A stretch of DNA of 64,000 nt from Bacillus sp. MM2020_1 (GCA_011250595.1 JAANMP010000004.1:102790-166789), one strand, 5' to 3'. Positions 53,398-62,003 are shown, counted from the first letter of the stretch. The notes: generated from the sequence alone by a model not told the origin. Numbers and translations are program-made.

Positions 53398-55029
53398 ATG
53401 AAAAAGAGAACGTCACTGGTACTAGCATTGGGATTAACGATGGGGTCTGTGCTGCCGATTACGGCTGCTGCAAAAACAGTACCATACAATGTAACCGTAA
53501 AGAAAGACGCGGCCCAGTTTGGTAAGGATGCAAAGGTTAACTGGAAAAAAGGACAAATAGTACCATCCTTCGTTCATGGGAAGCTTTCAACCAAAGTTTA
53601 TAAAGACAAAGATGCGATTAAGCAATTCTTAAAAGAAAATAAATCACTCTATCAACTCGATACCGATAAAGATTTAACACTGCTCGATGTTCAGACAGAC
53701 GAGCTTGGCAGCACCCACTATAACTTTGTGCAATCCATTCAAGGGATACCAGTGGATGGGGCGAAGTTTAAGGTACATACCGATAAAGATGGTATCGTTA
53801 CTGCAGTCAATGGAGATGTGTTCCCAGAAGCATCTTCCTATTTCAAAGGAGCATTAAAAGCACAGCTATCCAAGGATGCTGCCCTTGATCAATCTTGGAA
53901 GTCTATTAAGCTGACCAAAGCAGAAACCTTAACCAATGCCGAAGCGGGTCCAACTGGTAAAAAGATAGAAGATACAGTTGAAAAGGCGGAATTAGTTGTT
54001 TATAAAAATGGTAATCAATTTAATTTGGCATACAAAACCAATCTGCAATTTATTCAGCCATACCCGGCAAACTGGGTCGTTTATGTGGATGCCGTAAATG
54101 GGAATATCTTAAACTCCTATAATGCTGTCGCTGATGGAACAGGAGTCGGAGTTCTAGGGGATACGAAAACGCTTAATACCTATTATTCGAGCGGCACTTA
54201 CTATTTATATGATACTACCAAACCGATGACTGGAGTTATTGAAACCTTAACGGCGGTAAATAGAACCCGGTTACCCGGCAATTATTCTGTTGACCCCGAT
54301 AATAATTTTAACGCAACATCCCAGCGAGCTGATGTAGATGCCCACTACTATGCAGGTGTCGTCTATGATTATTATAAGAATACGTTTAATAGAAATAGTT
54401 TTGATAATAATGGAGCGACGCTTCGTTCAACAGTCCACTATGGCAGAAATTACAACAATGCGTTCTGGAACGGGGCGCAAATGGTGTATGGTGATGGGGA
54501 TGGAACAACCTTCCGATCGTTATCAGGTGCGCTTGATGTTGTTGCCCATGAATTAACACATGCAGTAACTGAAAGAACAGCTGGGTTAGAATATCAATAT
54601 CAGTCAGGTGCATTAAATGAGTCAATTTCTGATACGTTCGGAGTATTCCTTGATAAAGAGGATTACTTAGTAGGTGAGGATGTGTACACGCCAAATAAAG
54701 CTGGCGATGCCCTTCGCAGTCTATCAAACCCTGAACTTTATGGACAGCCATCGACTATGAGCGCCTATGTTAATACAACCTCTGATAATGGAGGAGTTCA
54801 TACGAACAGTGGTATTCCGAACAAAGCAGCCTATTTAACGATTTCAAGCCTGGGGACAGCCGTCGCTGAAAAAATCTACTATCGAGCGCTAACTGTTTAT
54901 CTAACTCCTACAAGTAACTTTAGTGGTGCACGTGCCGCTCTTCTTGCAGCCGCAGCTGATCTGTATGGATCAACGAGCACACAGTACAATGCTGTTAAAT
55001 CTGCTTGGACACAAGTGGGCGTAAACTAG
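53398..55029 (+). CDS. Neutral protease (bacillolysin, M4 thermolysin family)
   Basis: Secreted zinc metalloprotease preproenzyme of about 543 residues. Signal peptide at 1-27 (MKKRTSLVLALGLTMGSVLP, cut near AAA), FTP and PepSY propeptide regions, then the mature M4 domain. Zinc site VVAHELTHAVTE with the third ligand in GALNESISDTFG; catalytic His in DNGGVHTNSGIPNKAAYL. The stop follows SAWTQVGV as in other bacillolysins. ATG 53398 has AGGAGG upstream; the longer frame has none. Degrades external protein, usually in post-exponential phase. Confidence 0.96.
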   Translation: MKKRTSLVLALGLTMGSVLPITAAAKTVPYNVTVKKDAAQFGKDAKVNWKKGQIVPSFVHGKLSTKVYKDKDAIKQFLKENKSLYQLDTDKDLTLLDVQTDELGSTHYNFVQSIQGIPVDGAKFKVHTDKDGIVTAVNGDVFPEASSYFKGALKAQLSKDAALDQSWKSIKLTKAETLTNAEAGPTGKKIEDTVEKAELVVYKNGNQFNLAYKTNLQFIQPYPANWVVYVDAVNGNILNSYNAVADGTGVGVLGDTKTLNTYYSSGTYYLYDTTKPMTGVIETLTAVNRTRLPGNYSVDPDNNFNATSQRADVDAHYYAGVVYDYYKNTFNRNSFDNNGATLRSTVHYGRNYNNAFWNGAQMVYGDGDGTTFRSLSGALDVVAHELTHAVTERTAGLEYQYQSGALNESISDTFGVFLDKEDYLVGEDVYTPNKAGDALRSLSNPELYGQPSTMSAYVNTTSDNGGVHTNSGIPNKAAYLTISSLGTAVAEKIYYRALTVYLTPTSNFSGARAALLAAAADLYGSTSTQYNAVKSAWTQVGVN

Positions 55030-55045
55030 ACAAATAAATATGTTC

Positions 55046-55085
55046 GATATCAGCCATCACATTATGTGATGGCTGATATCTTTTA
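55046..55085 (+). terminator. Terminator of the neutral protease gene
   Basis: Perfect 15-bp stem GATATCAGCCATCAC / GTGATGGCTGATATC with loop ATTAT, then TTTTATT. Confidence 0.92.
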
Positions 55086-55095
55086 TTAAAAAAGA

Positions 55096-55241
55096 GCAAA
55101 AAAATAGATTGGTGTCAGGCACCAATCCAAAATGGGAAGTTTTAAGAAATGAGCTCTTCGAACCATTTCCTAATTAAGTTACCTTTATATTAAGAAAAAC
55201 ATATGTAGAACTTATAGTGAAGTTGTGTGGAAGTTGTGAAG
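55096..55241 (+). repeat. 150-bp direct repeat, copy A (upstream of DUF3231 gene 3)
   Basis: Begins with A-rich sequence and ATTGGTGTCAGGCACCAAT, then GGGAAGTTTTAAGAAATGAG, and ends GTGTGGAAGTTGTGAAG. Similar to copies B and C after the gene, with scattered substitutions. It retains the intact 13-bp core. Confidence 0.9.
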
Positions 55242-55321
55242 AAAAAATATGATTAAATGAATAATAGTTGTATAAATGATAAAAACTATATGGTAATAAG
55301 TGGTTAAGGGGATTATTTGTT

Positions 55322-56323
55322 ATGGGAGCATTTAAGGAAAAATTAACATCTGCTGAAATGGGAAAACTCTGGGTCACATATATGGGAAATTCCATGTCTA
55401 AGGGTGTTCTTAGTTACTATCTACAACATGTTGAGGATCAAGATATCAAAAAAATTGTTGAAAACGCACTGAATATAAGTGAATCCATTTTACAGGAAAT
55501 AAAAAAGATATTTATTGAAGAAAGCTTTCCTTTGCCAATTGGATTTACAGATGAGGATGTAAACATAAATGCTCCAAGGTTATTTTCTGATGAGTTTTAT
55601 CTGCATTACTTGAAGTATACGGGCAAAGCAGGACTTAGTATTTATTCAATTGCAGTACCAATAATGACAAGAGAAGATATAAGGGATTTCTTTATCAATG
55701 CCCTTAATTCCACCGTTAAACTAATAAATGAGGTCAATTATGCTTTAATGGCTAAAGGTTATTTAATTAAGCCACCACACATTCCAACCCCGGAAAAAGT
55801 CGATTTTATTAAAAAACAAAATTATCTAAATGGTTTTTTAGGGGATGTGAGACCGCTAAATGCTCAAGAAATTACACATCTTCACTTAAATATTGAAAAT
55901 AATGTAACGAGCAAAGCATTATTAATTGGCTTTAGCCAAGTCGCCACGAATGAGCAAATTCAGGAATTTTTCATTAGAGGAAAAGAAATTTCAAACAAAC
56001 ATATTGAAAATTGTTCACAATATCTAAATAAAGAAAATTTGCCTGCTGCACCGCTATTGGACCACTTAGTAAGCACTTCTACTATTTCACCATTTTCAGA
56101 TAAATTAATGTTAGCACATAAAATTGACATGTTTTCCATGAAAATAAGAGCATATGGAGACGGGATGTCTCTTAGCGGTAGACACGATATAGGTGGAATG
56201 TATGTACGATTTGTAAAGGATGTCGGGCTTTATGTCGAGGATGCAGCTAATATAATGATTGATCATGGATGGATGGAACAGCCACCAGAAGCAGCTGACC
56301 GAGATGACTTAGCCTCAAACTAG
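55322..56323 (+). CDS. DUF3231 protein, two-domain form (3)
   Basis: 333 residues, two units starting LTSAEMGKLWVTYMGNSMSK and LNAQEITHLHLNIENNVTSK. SFPLPIGFTDEDVNINAPRLFSD and LPAAPLLDHLVSTSTISPFSD are the matching middle parts; it ends WMEQPPEAADRDDL. Clearly a close paralogue of the gene at 42.0 kb. ATG 55322 with AAGGGGA upstream. It is bracketed by direct repeats, one before and two after, and its GC is lower than neighbours. Confidence 0.88.
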   Translation: MGAFKEKLTSAEMGKLWVTYMGNSMSKGVLSYYLQHVEDQDIKKIVENALNISESILQEIKKIFIEESFPLPIGFTDEDVNINAPRLFSDEFYLHYLKYTGKAGLSIYSIAVPIMTREDIRDFFINALNSTVKLINEVNYALMAKGYLIKPPHIPTPEKVDFIKKQNYLNGFLGDVRPLNAQEITHLHLNIENNVTSKALLIGFSQVATNEQIQEFFIRGKEISNKHIENCSQYLNKENLPAAPLLDHLVSTSTISPFSDKLMLAHKIDMFSMKIRAYGDGMSLSGRHDIGGMYVRFVKDVGLYVEDAANIMIDHGWMEQPPEAADRDDLASN

Positions 56324-56356
56324 CAGTAGCTGCTTTCAGGTGAAACTGAGTTTTAG

Positions 56357-56506
56357 GCAAAAAAAATAGATTGGTGTCAGCACCAATCAAAATTATGGGA
56401 AGTTTTAAGAAATGAGTTCTTTAAACCATTTCCGTATTAACTTGTCTTTATCATAAGAAAAACATATGTAGAACTTATAGCGAAGTTGTGTGGAAGTTGT
56501 GAAGAT
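56357..56506 (+). repeat. 150-bp direct repeat, copy B
   Basis: Same unit as copy A. The core has lost two G residues (GGTGTCAGCACC). Confidence 0.92.
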
Positions 56507-56528
56507 TTTTGTGGGAATCGATTTGAAG

Positions 56529-56678
56529 GCAAAAAAAATAGATTGGTGTCAGCACCAATCAAAATTATGGGAAGTTTTAAGAAATGAGTTCTTTGAACCA
56601 TTTCCATATTAACTTGTCTTTATCATAAGAAAAACATATGTAGAAATTATAGTGAAGTTGTGTGGAAGTTGTGAAGAT
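56529..56678 (+). repeat. 150-bp direct repeat, copy C
   Basis: Almost identical to copy B at 172-base spacing, sharing the shortened core, so B and C arose by a later tandem duplication. Confidence 0.92.
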
Positions 56679-56754
56679 TTAAACTGCCCTGGTTTATTTT
56701 ATGATGGTCTACGTCCATTTAAAACAACATCCGCCATAAAAGGTGAGTATGTCT

Positions 56755-57186
56755 TCAATGTTCTTGTAGATTCTTGCTTAGCACACCGCCCAGATAGTTA
56801 TGGAGCCGCTTTTTAATATAAGGATTTGACTCAATGAATTGGGCCATATCCATGTATTTATCCTCCACTGCAAAGACAACATTCCGTATATTTGCAAGGG
56901 TAATCGTTGATAGGCACATCATGCACGGTTCAACCGTGGTATAAATAACACATTCCCGAGCATGTTTTCGTAAGTAAGAAGCACATTGATTCATCGCATT
57001 GATTTCGGCATGTGCCAGCTCGCTATCCATCGTATTTAATCGATTGGAGCCGCGCGATATTATGGTGCCGTTGTGGACGATAACAGTACCAATTGGCCGG
57101 TCCCCGCGCTTTCCGGCTTCCTCTGCTTCTTTTAATGCTTCCTCCATAAAAGATTGATGATTGTACTCATGGAAATTTGCCAGCAA
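56755..57186 (-). CDS. Nucleoside/cytidine-type deaminase
   Basis: About 143 residues, CDA superfamily. Zinc site HAEINAMNQ (His and catalytic Glu) and TVEPCMMCLST (two Cys). The remaining pattern (GTIISRGSNRLNTMDSELAHAE) is close to guanine deaminase/tRNA-deaminase-like proteins. The start is uncertain: TTG 57186 is spaced from GGTGGGGAG, while GTG 57198 overlaps it. Substrate not determined. Confidence 0.85.
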   Translation of the reverse strand: MLANFHEYNHQSFMEEALKEAEEAGKRGDRPIGTVIVHNGTIISRGSNRLNTMDSELAHAEINAMNQCASYLRKHARECVIYTTVEPCMMCLSTITLANIRNVVFAVEDKYMDMAQFIESNPYIKKRLHNYLGGVLSKNLQEH

Positions 57187-57369
57187 ATTGCTCCCCACCT
57201 TTTTTTTCTATACTATTAAAATATCAGATTTAAAAAAAAGCTGCCTAAAAAGTTTTATCATTTCAATTGATAAATCATGATATGATAAGTTATTGCTATC
57301 CTGTTGATTTGTCAGATGAGAAATTGTCTACAATAGGAGTAGGATTATTAAAATTGATGGGATGAAAAG

Positions 57370-58566
57370 ATGAATAAAGAAGTCAGCTTAAAGGTGAAAT
57401 CAAAGTTTGTAAATAAAATAAAAAGCGGCTATCCGCTTATTACTAAGGAAGCCGTCATAAATGTAGATAACTCCGTAGAAGAGGGTTCCATTGTTAAATT
57501 AGTCGACGAAAGGAACCAGTTTATTGCCAAAGGCTATTTTGGTAAGCAAAATAAGGGCATTGGCTGGGTACTGAGCAGCAAAGAAAATGTCTCTTTTGAC
57601 CAAGAGTTTTTTGAGAAAAGCCTAAAAGAGGCTATCGAGCAGAGGAAATCATATTACCAAAGTTCAGAAACGACTGCGTTTCGAGTGTTTAATGGTGAAG
57701 GCGATGGCATCGGTGGATTAACGATCGATTATTTTGCCGGGTATTATTTGTTAACTTGGTACAGTAAGGGTATTTATCATTTTCGGGATAGAATCATTCA
57801 AGCTTTAAAGGGACTGGTTGAATTCAAAGGAATTTATCAGAAAAAGCGCTTTGATGAAAAAGGCCAATATATCGAGGAAGATGATTTTGTTGCAGGTGAA
57901 AGAGGGCAGTTTCCGCTGATCGTCAAAGAAAACGGCGTCAACTTTGCTGTATATTTGAATGAAAGTGCCATGGTCGGGGTGTTTCTAGACCAACGGGATG
58001 TAAGACGCACAATTCGAGATGAATATGCAAAGGGGAAGTCAGTATTAAATACCTTCTCTTACACAGGAGCTTTTTCCGTGTTTGCTGCTTTAGGCGGAGC
58101 CTCGAAAACAACAAGTGTCGACCTGGCCAATCGAAGCAGGAGTAAGACGAGTGAGCAGTTTACTATTAATGATATTGATCCTGAAACGCAGGCCATTATG
58201 GTTGAGGATGTATTCAAGTATTTTAAATATGCCGTCAAAAAACAGGTGAAGTTTGATGTGGTCATCCTTGATCCACCAAGCTTCGCACGGTCAAAGAAAT
58301 TTGTCTTTAGTGCAGAAAAGGACTACAAGGATCTTCTAAAAGAAGCCATTTCGATTACAGAGGATAACGGAACCATTGTTGCATCCACGAATAGCAGTGC
58401 TTTTGGGATGGAAAAATTTAAGAGTTTTATTGATATTGCTTTTAAGGAATCTGGCAGCAGATACAAACTCTTAGAGCAATTTTCACTTCCCGAAGATTTC
58501 AAGACTAGCAAAAACTTTCCGGAAGGCAACTATTTAAAGGTCGTATTTATTAAAAAAATCAAATGA
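57370..58566 (+). CDS. Class I SAM-dependent 23S rRNA methyltransferase (RlmI-like)
   Basis: 398 residues: N-terminal PUA domain (about 1-75), an RlmI-type central region (FRVFNGEGDGIGGLTIDYF), and a Rossmann methyltransferase with FLDQRDVRRTIRD, motif I LNTFSYTGAFSVFAALGG, and the motif IV DPPSFARSK. Probably makes m5C in 23S rRNA as E. coli RlmI does; the target is inferred. Monocistronic with a core-repeat terminator. Confidence 0.9.
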   Translation: MNKEVSLKVKSKFVNKIKSGYPLITKEAVINVDNSVEEGSIVKLVDERNQFIAKGYFGKQNKGIGWVLSSKENVSFDQEFFEKSLKEAIEQRKSYYQSSETTAFRVFNGEGDGIGGLTIDYFAGYYLLTWYSKGIYHFRDRIIQALKGLVEFKGIYQKKRFDEKGQYIEEDDFVAGERGQFPLIVKENGVNFAVYLNESAMVGVFLDQRDVRRTIRDEYAKGKSVLNTFSYTGAFSVFAALGGASKTTSVDLANRSRSKTSEQFTINDIDPETQAIMVEDVFKYFKYAVKKQVKFDVVILDPPSFARSKKFVFSAEKDYKDLLKEAISITEDNGTIVASTNSSAFGMEKFKSFIDIAFKESGSRYKLLEQFSLPEDFKTSKNFPEGNYLKVVFIKKIK

Positions 58567-58570
58567 GAAC

Positions 58571-58619
58571 GGTGCCTGACACCCACATGAAATTTTATGT
58601 GGTGTCAGGCACTTTTTTT
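58571..58619 (+). terminator. Terminator built from two opposed dispersed cores
   Basis: GTGCCTGACACC-CACAT pairs with ATGTG-GTGTCAGGCAC (one bulged base) around GAAATTTT and runs into TTTTTTTAG. Confidence 0.9.
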
Positions 58620-58745
58620 AGTTTTTAGGGTGTTGTTCATCCTTCTTATGCAATATAATAGAGGGAAGATGTTCACAAAATTGTCAAAAATACAACGATC
58701 TTAACGTACATAAATTAAAAAGTAAATATTTATGGGGGAATCGAT

Positions 58746-58967
58746 ATGATTAGAGCGGCTATTGCTGGTGTTGTTGGTTTTGTGCTTATTTTTATCGAGT
58801 CAATGATTGTAATGAACCTAAAAGGGCTAGAAACGATTGAGTATGGCGGTTTAACTCCGTTTATAAATGTCTGGGCTATGAACTTCTTTTTCGTATTTGC
58901 CATCCTTACACAGGTAACCAATTGGTACGTGAACAAGGAAAGTTTAAAAGAAGATAAGAGCTTTTAA
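58746..58967 (+). CDS. Small two-helix membrane protein, 73 residues
   Basis: Not recognised. Hydrophobic stretches at about 3-24 and 44-62, with a polar loop GLETIEYGGLTPFIN and a charged C terminus. ATG with GGGGGA upstream and its own terminator support a real gene. Confidence 0.65.
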   Translation: MIRAAIAGVVGFVLIFIESMIVMNLKGLETIEYGGLTPFINVWAMNFFFVFAILTQVTNWYVNKESLKEDKSF

Positions 58968-58988
58968 AAATCACTCATCAAATAAATA

Positions 58989-59034
58989 AAGCGACGCCAT
59001 CTGGAATGAAGACCAGTTGGCGTCGCTTTTTGTT
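58989..59034. terminator. Terminator between the small membrane gene and doxX
   Basis: Perfect 12-bp stem AAAGCGACGCCA / TGGCGTCGCTTT, followed by TTTG; convergent genes. Confidence 0.9.
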
Positions 59035-59038
59035 TAGA

Positions 59039-59557
59039 TTAACCGTTTTGTTTTACAGTTTTATTACCATTAAAAGCAGTTTTGCGAATGAATGGGATTA
59101 CCCAACGGTCAAGACCAATGCGACCTGCATTATAACCAGAGAATAGGATAATTGCACCGATAAAAAGGTCTGTTGGAATATGAGATACCGTTCCAGCTAA
59201 GAAGTAAGAGAAGTTCATCACTAGACCAAAGAACATTGCTGCAGTTGTTAAGCAACCAAGAATAAGTCCAAGTCCAACTAAAAATTCTCCTAGAGGAACG
59301 ATTGTGTTAAAAATATCAACGTTTGGTAGGGCGAAATGTTGTAAGAAATCTACATACCAGCCATAAACGACGCTGCCGTCTGGGCCTTTTACGGGATTAG
59401 CAATGACAGCTTTTAAATATCCTGAAGCATCGAACCCGCCTGTTAATTTACCGAACCCTGCTGTTAACCAAGAATAGCCGATATATAAGCGAAGAACTGT
59501 TAAAATTCCTGCAGCAACTTTATTTTCTCGTAACCAATTTACTACCATGTGAAACAC
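59039..59557 (-). CDS. DoxX family membrane protein
   Basis: 172 residues with four hydrophobic segments. LRLYIGYSWLTAGFGKLTGGFDASGYLKA is the DoxX start, and VPLGEFLVGLGLILGCLTTAAMFFGLVMNFSYFLAG the core. Some relatives work with thiosulfate:quinone oxidoreductases or redox stress systems; here no partner is adjacent. ATG 59557 with AAGGAG upstream. Confidence 0.87.
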   Translation of the reverse strand: MFHMVVNWLRENKVAAGILTVLRLYIGYSWLTAGFGKLTGGFDASGYLKAVIANPVKGPDGSVVYGWYVDFLQHFALPNVDIFNTIVPLGEFLVGLGLILGCLTTAAMFFGLVMNFSYFLAGTVSHIPTDLFIGAIILFSGYNAGRIGLDRWVIPFIRKTAFNGNKTVKQNG

Positions 59558-59775
59558 TCCTTGTTAAGTAAGTTTTTTTGTTTGTTCGTTAACTACATTC
59601 TTACTTTATCAAACTTATTTTGAAATTAGGGTAAATTGTTCACCTTTTCACATATTTGTAATAAAGATGTGAACATTTTATTAACATGGTTTTAGGCTCC
59701 ATTCGCTACTTTTGGAAAGAGTGATGAATATACATTTGTAAGAGGAAATTACATTTTTTACAAAAAAGCTTGATA

Positions 59776-59819
59776 AAACTAATGTAATTAGTTAATATAA
59801 AACTAACGGTATTAGTTAA
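59776..59819 (+). promoter_or_regulatory. Twin palindromic operator of the MBL-TetR operon
   Basis: AAACTAATGTAATTAGTTAA (59776-59795) and AAACTAACGGTATTAGTTAA (59800-59819): the same AACTAA-N5-TTAGTT palindrome twice, 24 bases apart, just before the gene. Likely bound by the TetR protein of the operon. Confidence 0.72.
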
Positions 59820-59834
59820 AAGGAGATGGGAACT

Positions 59835-60542
59835 GTGAGGATGATTAAACAGGGGTACTTGTATCAAGTTACTTTCATGGCAAATATTTTCCCGGTTAAC
59901 TGTTATTTGGTGGAGGAAGAGGATGGGTTAACGCTAATTGATGCAGCGCTTGGTTTTTGTACAAAGGGGATAATGAAGGCTGCGGCTACGATTGGAAAGC
60001 CGATTACCAAAATTGTATTAACGCATGCTCATGAAGACCATGTTGGCGCATTGGATTCAATTAAAGAATTGCTGCCGGAAGTACCGGTGTATATTTCGAA
60101 TCGAGACCACAGACTAATGAATGGTGACCAATCCCTGGATCCTCATGAGGCACAAACCCCTATTAAAGGCGGTGTACCGAAAAAATTAAAAACGCGGGCC
60201 AATATATTATTAAAGGAAGGCGACTTGATTGGTTCTATAACTGCAATCGAAACGCCGGGGCACACACCAGGATCCATGTCATTTTTGGATCTGCGCACCA
60301 AGGCATTGATTGCTGGCGATGCCTTTCAAACACGAGGTGGAATCGCTGTTGCAGGGGATATGAAGCCGTTGTTTCCATTCCCGTCCTTTGGCACATGGAG
60401 TAAGGAAACCGCATGGACGAGTGCACGGAAATTAGTGAATTATCAACCCGAATTACTTGCGGTTGGTCACGGGGAAATCATGATAAATCCAGTGAACGCA
60501 ATGGAACAGGCAATAAAAAATCTGGAACGAAAAATAGGATAG
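59835..60542 (+). CDS. MBL-fold metallo-hydrolase
   Basis: About 235 residues. Metal motif THAHEDHVGALD, further ligands in TPGHTPGSMSFLD, the Asp in LIAGDAF and a final His in VGHGE. Resembles glyoxalase-II/quorum-lactonase-like hydrolases of undefined substrate. GTG 59835 is placed well from AAAGGAGA; ATG 59841 or ATG 59826 are alternatives. 12 bases before the TetR gene; probably autoregulated as an operon. Confidence 0.88.
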   Translation: MRMIKQGYLYQVTFMANIFPVNCYLVEEEDGLTLIDAALGFCTKGIMKAAATIGKPITKIVLTHAHEDHVGALDSIKELLPEVPVYISNRDHRLMNGDQSLDPHEAQTPIKGGVPKKLKTRANILLKEGDLIGSITAIETPGHTPGSMSFLDLRTKALIAGDAFQTRGGIAVAGDMKPLFPFPSFGTWSKETAWTSARKLVNYQPELLAVGHGEIMINPVNAMEQAIKNLERKIG

Positions 60543-60554
60543 GGAGTAATTTAT

Positions 60555-61142
60555 ATGTCACCAAGACCAAAAATCGGTCTCGATATCTCATTTATAATAG
60601 AAGCAGCGGGAGAAATAGCCGACCAACATGGGGTGCAGGAAGTTACCTTAGCCAGCTTGGCGAAGAAACTTGGGATTCGCCCGCCATCTTTATATAATCA
60701 TTTTGATGGACTCACTGGTTTAAGGAAGAAATTAGCTATTTACGGAATCGATAAACTTTATGAGGTAATGGCAGATGCAGCGATTGGGGTGTCAGGCACC
60801 GAAGCTGTGATTGCGGTAAGTCAGGCTTATGTGAATTTTGCCCGTAAGCATCCAGGGATTTATGAGGCGACGTTACTCGCCCCGGACCCAGAAGATGTGG
60901 ATGTGCAGAGGTCCGGGGCGAAAATCGTTGATCTTTCTGTCCGCGTTTTGCAGGCATATCATTTGGAAGGGGAGCAAGCCCTCCATGCGGTCAGGGGTCT
61001 GCGCAGTATTTTACATGGATTTTCTGCTTTAGAGCAAAAAGGCGGCTTTAAGATGGCGTTGGATTTGAATGAAAGTTTGCTGATTATTCTTAAGGCATTT
61101 CTTGCTGGGATTGGGCAGAGGGATAGATTAATGGAAGGTTAG
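60555..61142 (+). CDS. TetR family regulator with WHG C-terminal domain
   Basis: 195 residues. N-terminal helix-turn-helix (about 10-55, VTLASLAKKLGIRPPSLYNHFDGL), then a TetR_C_33/WHG-type ligand domain (YVNFARKHPGIYEATLL, GLRSILHGFSALEQKGGF). GVSGTE at residues 78-83 is the translation of the dispersed 13-bp core, an in-frame insertion between helices. Expected to repress the operon at the twin palindromes. Confidence 0.9.
   Translation: MSPRPKIGLDISFIIEAAGEIADQHGVQEVTLASLAKKLGIRPPSLYNHFDGLTGLRKKLAIYGIDKLYEVMADAAIGVSGTEAVIAVSQAYVNFARKHPGIYEATLLAPDPEDVDVQRSGAKIVDLSVRVLQAYHLEGEQALHAVRGLRSILHGFSALEQKGGFKMALDLNESLLIILKAFLAGIGQRDRLMEG
60788..60800 (+). repeat. Dispersed core inside the TetR gene
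   Basis: GGTGTCAGGCACC, read in frame as part of GVSGTE. Confidence 0.9.
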
Positions 61143-61154
61143 TAGTTGCTAATG

Positions 61155-61262
61155 TGGAAGGAGCGTAGTGCCCGTTCGCAAGAAAAAGTACTGGCCGCGG
61201 GCACTCTGAGAGGAGCACAGTGCCCGTTCCTATGAAAAAATAGCGGCCGTTCGCACTATCCG
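61155..61262 (+). repeat. Imperfect tandem repeat of about 50 bases, two units
   Basis: Both units share GGAGCxxAGTGCCCGTTC, an A-rich middle and GCGGCC-type ends with GGGCACT or TCGCACT. It sits in the gap before the exonuclease gene and may fold; purpose unknown. Confidence 0.6.
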
Positions 61263-61358
61263 CTTCTTTAAATTCATATTAAGGTACATTTTGGAGATAG
61301 AGTCTGATGTCTTGCTTTGGTATAATGGGATAAAGTTTAGTGTTAAGGAATGATCAAG

Positions 61359-61964
61359 ATGAGATCAGAAAAATTGGGTTTGGTATTAGATGTGGAGACA
61401 ACCGGTTTAGGACCTACCAAGGACGAAGTAATCGAGCTAGCCTTAAAATTATTTTCCTATCGAGCAGATACCGGTGAAGTTATCGACATTATCGAAGAAG
61501 ACTCCTTTTTACGTGAGCCACTTTCCCGTTCAGCAAGGAACAATTATGACACAGCCTACCGAGTTCATGGCATCCCATATGAGTTGGTCCAAGGGAAAAG
61601 CTTCTATGATGTAAAAATTAAAACGTATTTCCATCGCGCTGATTCGGTCTTCGCTCACAACGCCTCCTTCGACCGAAGCTTTCTTTATCACATGTACCCG
61701 GAAGTCAACGATTTGAAGTGGTATTGCACGATGAGAAACATCCCGTGGAAAAATTACGGCTTTCCCAATGGAAAATTATTGACCCTTTTACAAGCGCACA
61801 ACATTACAGATTATCAAACACATAGAGCACTAGATGATATTACATACTTATTGGAGTTGCTTAAGAAAACAAGTCCGAATGGTAATTATTATCTTCAGGA
61901 AGTGCTAGAAAAGTCACCAATGAGAAAATACCAACCAACAGTTTCACGTACAAAAATGGGTTAA
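61359..61964 (+). CDS. DEDDh 3'-5' exonuclease
   Basis: About 201 residues. Exo I VLDVETTGLGPTKDEVIEL, Exo II AHNASFDRSFL and Exo III HRALDDITYLL give the DEDDh set. Similar to stand-alone DnaQ/RNase T-like nucleases that process DNA or RNA ends. ATG 61359 is spaced well from AAGGA; ATG 61350 overlaps it. Monocistronic. Confidence 0.9.
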   Translation: MRSEKLGLVLDVETTGLGPTKDEVIELALKLFSYRADTGEVIDIIEEDSFLREPLSRSARNNYDTAYRVHGIPYELVQGKSFYDVKIKTYFHRADSVFAHNASFDRSFLYHMYPEVNDLKWYCTMRNIPWKNYGFPNGKLLTLLQAHNITDYQTHRALDDITYLLELLKKTSPNGNYYLQEVLEKSPMRKYQPTVSRTKMG

Positions 61965-61996
61965 AAAACTAATCAAACGTTTGATTAGTTTTTTTA
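61964..61996 (+). terminator. Terminator of the exonuclease gene
   Basis: AAACTAATCAAA pairs with TTTGATTAGTTT directly after the stop, followed by TTTT. Confidence 0.9.
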
Positions 61997-62003
61997 ATAG
62001 ATA

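Noticed and set aside
56357..56678. CRISPR array
   Set aside because: Two repeats of 150 bp with 22-base gap and an A/T-rich content are far too long for CRISPR repeats; no cas genes are present.
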